From NCBI GenBank assembly GCA_900753095.1, contig CAADXT010000106.1, forward strand, positions 1 to 29,791: a stretch of 29,791 nt of DNA, written 5' to 3'. Under the pieces are notes generated by a model that did not search any database, was not told the DNA's origin, and worked only from the letters and a program-made list of their open reading frames with translations. The DNA is from Eggerthellaceae bacterium (lineage in GTDB: Bacteria; Actinomycetota; Coriobacteriia; Coriobacteriales; Eggerthellaceae). Each line of letters opens with the position of its first letter. Position 1 is the first letter of the stretch. The translations under genes were made by a program, and so were the position numbers. This document shows positions 13,798-19,842 of this stretch, piece by piece.

Positions 13798-16140
13798 TCA
13801 GCCGATCTTCACGATGGGCGCATAATCCTTCAGCAGCTTCTTGGTTTGGCCAGTGCGGCTGAAGCGCACGTGGAGCGTGTCTCCATCCACCTTGGTGATA
13901 GTACCGCGGCCGAACACCTTGTGGTCTACCGTGTCGCCCTTGGCAAACGTCATCTTCGCTGCCGCCTTCTTCTGGGCAGAAGGCTTCACGCCCATAGGAC
14001 GCGCCTGCTGGCGAGGCCGCGTGCCCGAAGCGCTGGACTGGCCGAACACGCGGCCGCCGCCCGCCTCGGAGCCAGAGCCGGCAATGCCACGGCGACTGCC
14101 GCGCTTCTCCCAACCAGAGCCCGAGAAGCCCGCAGACCCCATGCCGATGCCCTTGCGCAGCTCAAGTGGAATCTCGCTGATAAAGCGCGAAGGCGGGTTG
14201 GCGCTGGACTGGCCAAAAATCTGTCGCGTGAAGGCGTTGGTAAGATAGAGCTTCTTACGCGCACGCGTGATGGCAACGTACGCCAAGCGGCGTTCCTCCT
14301 CAAGCCCCTGGGCGTCCTGTGAGGAATTGCCGTGCGGGAACAGGGACTCTTCCATGCCTGCCACGAACACGCAGTCGAATTCCAAGCCTTTGGCGGCATG
14401 GATGGTCATCATGGTGATGGCCTCGCCGTCTTCAGCCACGGTGTCCATATCGGTGCGCAGGGTTACCCATTCCACGAAATCAGGCAGCGAATTCGCCTGG
14501 AACGTGCGCACGGGCGGCTCTTCATCCGTTTCGGGGGCGCCTTCTGCCGTAGGGGGCTCGAACAGGGCATCGGCATCGTCGTGCGTTTGCGCGTATTCAT
14601 CTACTACGCCGAACAATTCCTGGATGTTCTCGATGCGGCCAGCGGCATCGTCGGAGTTCTCCGCCTCGTAGGCGCGGATGATGCCCGATTTGCTTACGAT
14701 GGTTTCAACCACCTTGCGCAAATCGCCCTCGTAGCCTTGCGCCTCGTGGATAAGCGCCACGAATTCCGCGATGGCCTTGCGCGTGGCAGCGCGAATCTGG
14801 TCGTCGGCAATGCAGAGCTCTGCCGCCTGAAGGAAGGTAATGCCCGTTTCGCGTGCCACGTAGTCGATGTGCTCAACCGTGGTTTTGCCGATACCGCGCT
14901 TCGGCACGTTGATTACACGGTGCGCCGCCACGTCGTTTGCGGGGTTCACCACCAAGTTCAAGTACGCCATAACATCGCGGATTTCCGCACGATCAAAGAA
15001 GCGCGTGCCGCCCACCAGGCGGTACGGCACACCGGCACGCATCAGCATATCTTCAAGCATGCGGCTTTGCGCGTTGGTGCGGTAGAACACGGCAATTTGG
15101 TTGTAGGGCATGCCCTCGCCATGCTGATGCTCGATTTCCGAGGCAATCCAGCGGCCTTCATCACGTTCGTCGGTGGCGCTGTACACGGAAATCTTGTCGC
15201 CTGCGGGCTTGGAAGTGAACAGCTTCTTCGGCTTGCGCGTAAGGTTGTTCGCGATAACCGCGTTCGCCGCCGCAAGGATGTTGCCCATGGAGCGGTAGTT
15301 TTCCTCCAGCTTCACCACATGCGCTTCGGGGTAATCCTTCTCGAAGTCGAGGATGTTGCGCAAATCGGCGCCACGCCACGAGTAAATGGACTGGTCGTCG
15401 TCGCCCACAACCATGATGTTCTTATGCGCCGCCGCCAGAAGTTGGGTAAGCACGTACTGAGCATGGTTGGTGTCTTGATACTCGTCTACCATCAGGTAGC
15501 GGAAGCGGTTCTGGTATGCCGCCAGCACATCGGGGTGGTTCTTCAGCAGCAGCCAGGTATACAGCAGCAAGTCGTCGAAGTCGAAAGCGTTCAGCTGGCG
15601 CAGACGCTCCTGCAGGCGCGTGTACACGCGAGCCGCCACCTGGCCTACCTGGTCGGATGTTTTCTCGGCGAACACCTCAGCCACCTGAAGGTCGTTCTTT
15701 GCCTGGGAGATGCGGTTGCGCAAAGCAGGAATGGGAAAGCGCTTCTTATCGATGTTCAGCTCGTCCATGATCTGCTCCACCAGGCGCTTCGAGTCGCTGT
15801 CGTCGTAGATGGTGAAGCCCTTGGCAAAACCCACGCGCTCGCAGTCGGCGCGCAGGATGCGCACGCACATGCTGTGGAAGGTGGAAACCCACATGCCGCG
15901 GGCGCCGCCGCCGATAAGCCCCTGCAAGCGCTCGCGCATCTCGGCTGCCGCCTTGTTGGTAAACGTGATGGCCATGATCTGCCAAGGCGCAACGTTCAGA
16001 TCTTCCACCAGATGGGCAATGCGATGAGTAAGCACGCGGGTTTTGCCGGAGCCAGCACCCGCCAAAACCAGCAAGGGGCCTTCCGTGCACAGCACCGCTT
16101 CACGCTGGGGGCCGTTCAAGGTATCAAGATCGATGGGCAT
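13798..16140 (-). CDS. pcrA: ATP-dependent DNA helicase, PcrA/UvrD type
   Basis: The 780-residue superfamily 1A helicase unwinds DNA 3' to 5' in repair and plasmid replication and removes RecA. Motifs in order: Q-motif region LNGPQREAV, Walker A GAGSGKT (28-34), motif Ia ITFTNKAAAEMRERL, motif II VDEYQDTNHAQY, motif III VVGDDDQSIYSWRGAD, motif IV VFYRTNAQSRMLED, motif V TIHAAKGLEFDCVFVAGMEE and motif VI VAITRARKKLYLTNA. The C-terminus has a glycine/serine-rich linker and then a Tudor-like fold (GDTVDHKVFGRGTITKVDGD) that binds RNA polymerase in PcrA. It starts at ATG 16140 after AGGAC; a TAGAAT box lies upstream. A terminator-like hairpin lies in its leader. Confidence 0.95.
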   Translation of the reverse strand: MPIDLDTLNGPQREAVLCTEGPLLVLAGAGSGKTRVLTHRIAHLVEDLNVAPWQIMAITFTNKAAAEMRERLQGLIGGGARGMWVSTFHSMCVRILRADCERVGFAKGFTIYDDSDSKRLVEQIMDELNIDKKRFPIPALRNRISQAKNDLQVAEVFAEKTSDQVGQVAARVYTRLQERLRQLNAFDFDDLLLYTWLLLKNHPDVLAAYQNRFRYLMVDEYQDTNHAQYVLTQLLAAAHKNIMVVGDDDQSIYSWRGADLRNILDFEKDYPEAHVVKLEENYRSMGNILAAANAVIANNLTRKPKKLFTSKPAGDKISVYSATDERDEGRWIASEIEHQHGEGMPYNQIAVFYRTNAQSRMLEDMLMRAGVPYRLVGGTRFFDRAEIRDVMAYLNLVVNPANDVAAHRVINVPKRGIGKTTVEHIDYVARETGITFLQAAELCIADDQIRAATRKAIAEFVALIHEAQGYEGDLRKVVETIVSKSGIIRAYEAENSDDAAGRIENIQELFGVVDEYAQTHDDADALFEPPTAEGAPETDEEPPVRTFQANSLPDFVEWVTLRTDMDTVAEDGEAITMMTIHAAKGLEFDCVFVAGMEESLFPHGNSSQDAQGLEEERRLAYVAITRARKKLYLTNAFTRQIFGQSSANPPSRFISEIPLELRKGIGMGSAGFSGSGWEKRGSRRGIAGSGSEAGGGRVFGQSSASGTRPRQQARPMGVKPSAQKKAAAKMTFAKGDTVDHKVFGRGTITKVDGDTLHVRFSRTGQTKKLLKDYAPIVKIG

Positions 16141-16163
16141 GCAATTCGTCCTAACACAACAAA

Positions 16164-16188
16164 CCGCACAGGTTTATGGCCCGTGCGG
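16164..16188 (-). promoter_or_regulatory. Terminator-like hairpin in the pcrA leader
   Basis: On the minus strand CCGCACGGG and CCTGTGCGG pair over 9 bases with one wobble, loop CCATAAA, followed by TTTGTTGTGTT. It lies 24 bases before the pcrA start. With the TAGAAT box upstream it would be transcribed in the leader, so attenuation is possible. Confidence 0.45.
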
Positions 16189-16344
16189 CACTTACGTTCT
16201 AGTTCGGCTTGCTATTCTACCGCGCCCAACAGCGCCACCCCACCCTATCCGCAGGATTACTACGGTTTGTTCGAATGGGAGGAGCCAAGTCGGCGCAAGC
16301 AATATGCCAAAAGTATCAATCCCTGCTTGACACCTCTCCCCGGG

Positions 16345-16370
16345 CAAGCAAAAACGCCCGAAAGGGCGTT
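16345..16370 (-). terminator. Terminator of the chorismate mutase-aroF unit
   Basis: On the minus strand AACGCCC, TTTC loop and GGGCGTT, followed by TTTGCTTGC (the stem end plus tail gives five T in a row). It lies about 250 bases after the aroF stop, so the structured element E2 sits inside the 3' untranslated region. Confidence 0.85.
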
Positions 16371-16378
16371 AACAAAGT

Positions 16379-16618
16379 CCGGGCATGCGCCAGTAAAGCA
16401 GCGAGCGGGGTTCTAACGAGTGCAGATGCCGTGAAAGCGTGCGCCAGGCGGGCGAACGCCCGTCAAGCACGCTTGGAGCGGCAGCTGTGCCGTTAGAACC
16501 CCGCGCAGCATCGTTGCGCCTCATGAGTCTTGCGCTGTTCGTCAGAACGGCGCAACCGAAAAGCGCAGCGTCATCGCGTTTAAAGCGAGTGTTTCGACGT
16601 TCGTAGAACGTCGAAACT
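16379..16618 (-). repeat. Structured 3' element E2 downstream of aroF
   Basis: It starts directly at the aroF stop on the minus strand. A perfect 11-bp hairpin (16607-16617 / 16591-16601) is followed by CGCTTTAAACGCGATGACGC (16587-16568), matching E1 at 17 of 20 bases. An extra hairpin section absent from E1 comes next, then the nested hairpin: P1 13 bp (16492-16504 / 16405-16417), P2 8 bp (16467-16474 / 16435-16442), P3 5 bp (16458-16462 / 16449-16453). The internal loops GCACAGCTG and ATCTGCACTC are identical to E1 while helices differ by paired changes. It ends GGCGCATGCCC like E3. Confidence 0.85.
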
Positions 16619-17416
16619 TTAGACGATCTTCTTGCCGAAAACCGCAGCAATCTCGCGCAGCTGGGCTACCAGCTCGGTGAACTGAGCGGGCGTGAGCTGC
16701 TGAGGGCCGTCGGAAAGCGCTTCTGCGGGGTTCGGATGAACCTCGATCATGATGCTGTCGCAACCAGCGGCAATAGCGGCGTATGCCAGCGAGGGCACCA
16801 GGTCGCGCACGCCAGCAGGATGCGAAACATCCACGCAGATGGGGAACACCGACTGCTTATGGATTACCGGCACAGCGGAAATATCCAGCGTGAAGCGCGT
16901 TGCCGTCTCGAACGTGCGCAGGCCGCGCTCGCACAGCACGATGTTGTCGTTGCCGCCCATGGTGAGGTACTCCGTAGCGGAAAGCCACTCGGAGATGCTG
17001 CCAGCAAGTCCGCGCTTCAACAGCACCATCTTGTGGGACTGAGCGGTAACCTGACCAACGTTCTTCAGCAGGCTGAAGTTCTGCATGTTGCGAGCACCGA
17101 TCTGAAGACCATCAACATAGGAATGGACCATCTCGCAATGAGCGGAGTCCATTACCTCGGTGAGGGTTTTCAGGCCGTACTTCTCAGCGCCGGCCTTCAT
17201 GATCTTCAGACCTTCTTCGCCCAAGCCCTGGAACGAATGGGGGTTCGTGCGGGGCTTGAATGCGCCGCCGCGGATCCAGGTAAGACCCAGGCCGGCAATG
17301 CATTCGGCAACTTCATTGAACTGCTCTTCAGATTCGACCGAGCACGGACCAGCGTAGATGGTGATCTCGTTGGTGCGGGTGCCGTAGTTGGGGAGTGAGG
17401 AGAGTGGTTTAATCAC
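16619..17416 (-). CDS. aroF: 3-deoxy-7-phosphoheptulonate synthase (type I beta)
   Basis: DAHP synthase condenses phosphoenolpyruvate and erythrose 4-phosphate, the first step of the shikimate pathway. The 265-residue protein has the family barrel: ITIYAGPCSVES near residue 18, FKPRTNPHSFQGLGEEGL, LQIGARNMQNFSLL, KMVLLKRGLAGSISEWL, ILCERG-like IVLCERGLRTFETATR, PVIHKQS, and VDVSHPAGVRDLVP. It lacks the fused N-terminal regulatory domain (ACT/ferredoxin-like or chorismate mutase) of longer type I beta enzymes. It starts at GTG 17416 inside the last codons of the chorismate mutase gene (8-base overlap), so translation is coupled. Its stop is followed directly by structured element E2 and then a terminator. 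Confidence 0.93.
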   Translation of the reverse strand: MIKPLSSLPNYGTRTNEITIYAGPCSVESEEQFNEVAECIAGLGLTWIRGGAFKPRTNPHSFQGLGEEGLKIMKAGAEKYGLKTLTEVMDSAHCEMVHSYVDGLQIGARNMQNFSLLKNVGQVTAQSHKMVLLKRGLAGSISEWLSATEYLTMGGNDNIVLCERGLRTFETATRFTLDISAVPVIHKQSVFPICVDVSHPAGVRDLVPSLAYAAIAAGCDSIMIEVHPNPAEALSDGPQQLTPAQFTELVAQLREIAAVFGKKIV

Positions 17417-17693
17417 GGGAGGGTACCTCTTTCATAACCTTAAGGATTCCACGGTAGATCTCGGTAAGGTTTTCGTTATAGAGAGGGCCCTCGTTGTACG
17501 TTGCAAGGCGCGCAAAAATCTCTTCCTCGCGCTTGGGGTCGTACAAACCCATATGGGCATCGGGCTTCAATGCTCGGATGTCCAGGGAATGGCCAGCGCG
17601 CTCGTTCAGAAGAGCGACCAACTTCTGATCGATCTCGTCGATCTTGGCACGATGCTTCTCGATTTCCTCGAATGCTTCGTTCTGTTCCGGCAT
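17409..17693 (-). CDS. Chorismate mutase, AroQ type
   Basis: The 94-residue all-helical protein matches monofunctional AroQ chorismate mutases, which convert chorismate to prephenate for phenylalanine and tyrosine. Seen are IDEIDQKLVALLNERAGHSLDI (family pattern over helix 1), the lysine in ALKPD and YDPKREEEIFARL, which correspond to the active-site Arg, Lys, Asp and Arg of EcCM. The ATG follows AAAGGAG by 6 bases. Gene order, mutase then DAHP synthase with an 8-base overlap, mirrors the fused AroA protein of Bacillus, so the two products may form a feedback-controlled complex (inference). The leader has unusual RNA structure. Confidence 0.92.
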   Translation of the reverse strand: MPEQNEAFEEIEKHRAKIDEIDQKLVALLNERAGHSLDIRALKPDAHMGLYDPKREEEIFARLATYNEGPLYNENLTEIYRGILKVMKEVPSRD

Positions 17694-17710
17694 CTCATAC
17701 TCCTTTCATG

Positions 17711-17741
17711 AAAAGATGGGAAAACCGCACCTCTATGCGGT
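17711..17741 (-). promoter_or_regulatory. Terminator-like hairpin in the chorismate mutase leader
   Basis: On the minus strand ACCGCA and TGCGGT (17736-17741 / 17724-17729) enclose TAGAGG and are followed by TTTCCCATCTTTTC. It ends about 20 bases before the start codon and overlaps nothing coding. This fits an attenuator. I see no T-box motif and no Phe/Tyr/Trp-rich leader peptide. Confidence 0.4.
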
Positions 17742-17779
17742 GTTTACCCATGATAACAAAGCGCAGGCGCCGATTTGGC

Positions 17780-17837
17780 GCGCTGGGCTTCGAATTGGCA
17801 AATAGCCAGCGCAAAAGCCCGCTTCCCGCCATTTGCC
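17780..17837 (-). promoter_or_regulatory. Three interleaved helix pairs in the chorismate mutase leader
   Basis: On the minus strand six segments occur in order A-B-C-A'-B'-C': GGCAAAT, GGGCTT, GCGCTGG, ATTTGCC, AAGCCC, CCAGCGC (B' and C' overlap by 2). Each pairs with its primed partner, and all three pairings cross, so they form a pseudoknot or are mutually exclusive. It could be a cis-regulatory RNA ahead of the aromatic pathway genes. Confidence 0.4.
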
Positions 17838-17881
17838 GCCGCCTTATGCCGCTAATACGCTTTTCGCCCTGCCGCAACCAT

Positions 17882-17904
17882 AAAAAAACGGCCCCGAAGG
17901 GCCG
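17882..17904 (-). terminator. Terminator after the uppP-small membrane protein unit
   Basis: On the minus strand CGGCCC, TTCG loop and GGGCCG are followed by seven T (17882-17888). It starts 24 bases after the stop of the small membrane protein gene. Confidence 0.9.
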
Positions 17905-17927
17905 CTGGAAACGATGCAGACGATGCG

Positions 17928-18170
17928 CTATTTACGCGCAGGGTCGTTGATAGCTGCTATGGCAAGCAGCGCGATGGATACCATGATGCCGAACTGGCTG
18001 AAGAACATATCGCCCTTCCCCACCACATAGGACGCCAGCGCCACCAGGATGATAACAAGCGCCGCATAGTTGCAATAGCGGGAAATGCACTTGTTGGAGC
18101 GCTCGCGCAGCTGACGCTTTTCCTCTTCGGAAAGCGCTTTTCGCTTGGTATGTTTCTCGCCTCTGCTCAT
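17928..18170 (-). CDS. Small membrane protein, unknown function
   Basis: The 80-residue protein has a charged cytoplasmic start of about 35 residues (MSRGEKHTKRKALSEEEKRQ onward) and two hydrophobic helices, about 36-50 (AALVIILVALASYVV) and 60-74 (FGIMVSIALLAIAAI), ending NDPARK. I do not recognise a family. It lies 24 bases after uppP on the same strand and before a strong terminator, so it is the second gene of an uppP unit. The ribosome binding site is weak, which leaves the start somewhat uncertain. Confidence 0.7.
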   Translation of the reverse strand: MSRGEKHTKRKALSEEEKRQLRERSNKCISRYCNYAALVIILVALASYVVGKGDMFFSQFGIMVSIALLAIAAINDPARK

Positions 18171-18194
18171 GCAACCAGCATACCATTCAACAGC

Positions 18195-19139
18195 TTAGAA
18201 AACGCCAAGGGTCTTGGCTCCGAAGTAACCGAGTACCACCAGGCCCACGAAGATGCGGTACACGCCGAACACGGTGAAGTCGTTCTGCTTGATGTAGCCC
18301 ATAAGGAAGCGGATGGCGATCATGCCCATGGCGAAGGCAGAAACGATGCCCACCACCAAAACCACGATCTCAACCTGCGACATGGCAATGCCGGCAAGGA
18401 AGAACTTGATAGCCTTCACCATACCCCAGCCGAACATAACGGGAATGGCCAGGAAGAACGTAAACTCGGCCGCCGCCGTGCGCGAGCAGCCGCAGAGCAT
18501 GCCGCCGATGATGGTGGCACCCGAACGGCTGGTGCCAGGGATGATGGCCAGAACCTCGAAGAAACCGATTTTCAGAGCCGTTTTCCAGTCCATCTCGTAC
18601 GGGTCGGTAATGCGGAACAGGGCGTTTTCAACCTCTTCAGGGCTGGCGGCGTCGATCTGGCGTGCGTGCTTGCCGCGAGGCTGCTCGGCCGATTCGATTA
18701 CCGCACGGGCGCGCTTACGGTTGTGCGCCTCCAGCACGATGAAGATGATGCCGTACAGGATGAGCATGGCGGCAACAGTGTAGGCATTGTAGAAGTGGTC
18801 ATGTACCCAGTCGTCCAAGGCGAGGCCCAAAACCGCAGCAGGGACGCTGCCGATAACAACCATGCCCCACATATGCCAGGTGTTGCGGCGCTCCGTTTCG
18901 CTCTTCGTGCGCGATACAGGGTTCAGCTTATGCCAGAAGGTAACCACAACCGCCATGATGGAGCCGATTTGAATAACGACCAAGAACAGCTCCAGAAACT
19001 TATCGCTTACGTTGAGCTTCACGAATTCATCGACCAGGATCATATGACCCGTCGAGGAGATAGGAAGCCATTCGGTGATGCCCTCGGTGATACCGAGCAA
19101 CAACGCCTTCAAGGCTTCAATAAGGATGTCAGGCGACAT
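18195..19139 (-). CDS. uppP: Undecaprenyl-diphosphatase UppP/BacA
   Basis: UppP removes a phosphate from undecaprenyl diphosphate to recycle the lipid carrier of peptidoglycan and other polymers; overproduction is known to give bacitracin resistance. The polytopic membrane protein carries both signature motifs: GITEGITEWLPISSTGH (16-32) and GTSRSGATIIGG in the C-terminal half. At 314 residues it is about 40 longer than most relatives. The extra length is a polar loop after HNRKRARAV (AEQPRGKHARQIDAASPEEV and beyond) between membrane helices. The ATG follows AAGGGAAG. A hairpin lies about 60 bases upstream in its leader. Confidence 0.95.
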   Translation of the reverse strand: MSPDILIEALKALLLGITEGITEWLPISSTGHMILVDEFVKLNVSDKFLELFLVVIQIGSIMAVVVTFWHKLNPVSRTKSETERRNTWHMWGMVVIGSVPAAVLGLALDDWVHDHFYNAYTVAAMLILYGIIFIVLEAHNRKRARAVIESAEQPRGKHARQIDAASPEEVENALFRITDPYEMDWKTALKIGFFEVLAIIPGTSRSGATIIGGMLCGCSRTAAAEFTFFLAIPVMFGWGMVKAIKFFLAGIAMSQVEIVVLVVGIVSAFAMGMIAIRFLMGYIKQNDFTVFGVYRIFVGLVVLGYFGAKTLGVF

Positions 19140-19200
19140 GCGCTTCCCTTCTGTCTATGCCAACTGTGCCGAACGCCAGCCGCTGCCAGCAAACAGCAAA

Positions 19201-19222
19201 CTACCCACGCAACGGTGGGTAG
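19201..19222 (-). promoter_or_regulatory. Hairpin in the uppP upstream region
   Basis: CTACCCAC and GTGGGTAG pair perfectly (8 bp, 6-base loop). On the minus strand it is followed by TTTGCTGTTTG, giving a weak terminator-like look about 60 bases before the uppP start. The remaining bases up to the tRNA promoter hold a weaker hairpin GCCCA/TGGGC with TTTTG (19286-19305, plus strand) but no gene. Confidence 0.4.
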
Positions 19223-19348
19223 ATGCTGATATCGTACGCGAAGGCGCTGCACTATGGGGTTTTTTCATAAAAGACCCACCCATATGCCCATTCACCTGGG
19301 CTTTTGTAAAAAGAGGCAAAAATAAGCAAAATTTTTCGAAAAAAGGGG

Positions 19349-19377
19349 TTGACGGAGCGGGTGCCTATCCGTAATAT
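19349..19377 (+). promoter_or_regulatory. Promoter of the tRNA-Gln/tRNA-Glu genes
   Basis: TTGACG (19349-19354) and TAATAT (19372-19377) are separated by 17 bases. An A/T-tract block (ATTTTTCGAAAAAA) directly upstream resembles an UP element, as found at strong stable-RNA promoters. The first tRNA begins about 60 bases after the expected start. Confidence 0.7.
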
Positions 19378-19444
19378 ACTGATTCGCGCCTTGGCAAAGG
19401 GTAACACCACCGAGGAAGCGAAGCGAAAGCATCGCAAAACTCAT

Positions 19445-19518
19445 TGGGGTGTCGTCTAATGGTAGGACAGCGGTTTCTGGTACCGTATGTGAGGGTTCGA
19501 CTCCTTCCACCCCAGCCA
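19445..19518 (+). tRNA. tRNA-Gln (anticodon CTG)
   Basis: A complete cloverleaf: acceptor TGGGGTG (19445-19451) pairs with CACCCCA (19508-19514), the anticodon arm CGGTT-TCTGGTA-ACCG-like segment presents CTG, and the T arm has GGTTCGACTCC. The discriminator G is followed by an encoded CCA (19516-19518). CTG reads the glutamine codon CAG. Confidence 0.95.
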
Positions 19519-19530
19519 ATATGCGCCTAT

Positions 19531-19607
19531 GGCCTCGTCGTCTAGCGGTTTAGGACGCCGCCCTCTCAAGGCGGAGATCGTCGGTTCGAATCCGATCGAG
19601 GCTACCA
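19531..19607 (+). tRNA. tRNA-Glu (anticodon CTC)
   Basis: The acceptor GGCCTCG (19531-19537) pairs with CGAGGCT (19597-19603, first pair G-T). The anticodon stem CCGCC/GGCGG encloses CTCTCAA with anticodon CTC, and the T arm has GGTTCGAATCC. CCA is encoded (19605-19607). It lies 12 bases after tRNA-Gln and shares its promoter. Confidence 0.95.
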
Positions 19608-19614
19608 AGTTTTC

Positions 19615-19650
19615 AAGAGGCTGTTCGAAAGAACAGCCTCTTTTGTTTTC
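19615..19650 (+). terminator. Terminator of the tRNA pair
   Basis: AAGAGGCTGTTC, GAAA loop, GAACAGCCTCTT, then TTGTTTTC. The 12-bp stem is perfect. The following 190 bases up to the flippase gene hold no supported gene; a GATCGCTGCGATC palindrome (about 19832-19844) at the flippase 3' end has no T tract. Confidence 0.93.
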
Positions 19651-19842
19651 TACGGTCTCTCCTTCCGCGCAGTTCCATGTCCCCAGTTCTTTTCTCACTG
19701 GGCTACTGCGTTCCTGGACAGCTGACAGGAAATACCCCTGATGCATTCTCTTTTCTGAAAAAGAGGCCAAACGCATCCCTTCGCGGCAAGAAGCTCGCAA
19801 AATGTATGCGGCACACATGCGCATCTGGCAAGATCGCTGCGA

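Noticed and set aside
13708..14322. Plus-strand frame beginning with an acidic, plausible-looking N-terminus between ppaC and pcrA
   Set aside because: It soon overlaps the conserved C-terminal domain of pcrA in antisense, and no ribosome binding site precedes it.
14332..16416. 694-codon open frame opposite pcrA
   Set aside because: Antisense shadow of the conserved helicase motifs.
17695..17877. Possible leader peptide ahead of chorismate mutase
   Set aside because: The open frame has only a few Phe and no Trp or Tyr run, so it does not look like a classical attenuator peptide.
19445..19607. tRNA genes as an integration site for a mobile element
   Set aside because: No second copy of either tRNA 3' end is visible in the window and no integrase lies nearby.
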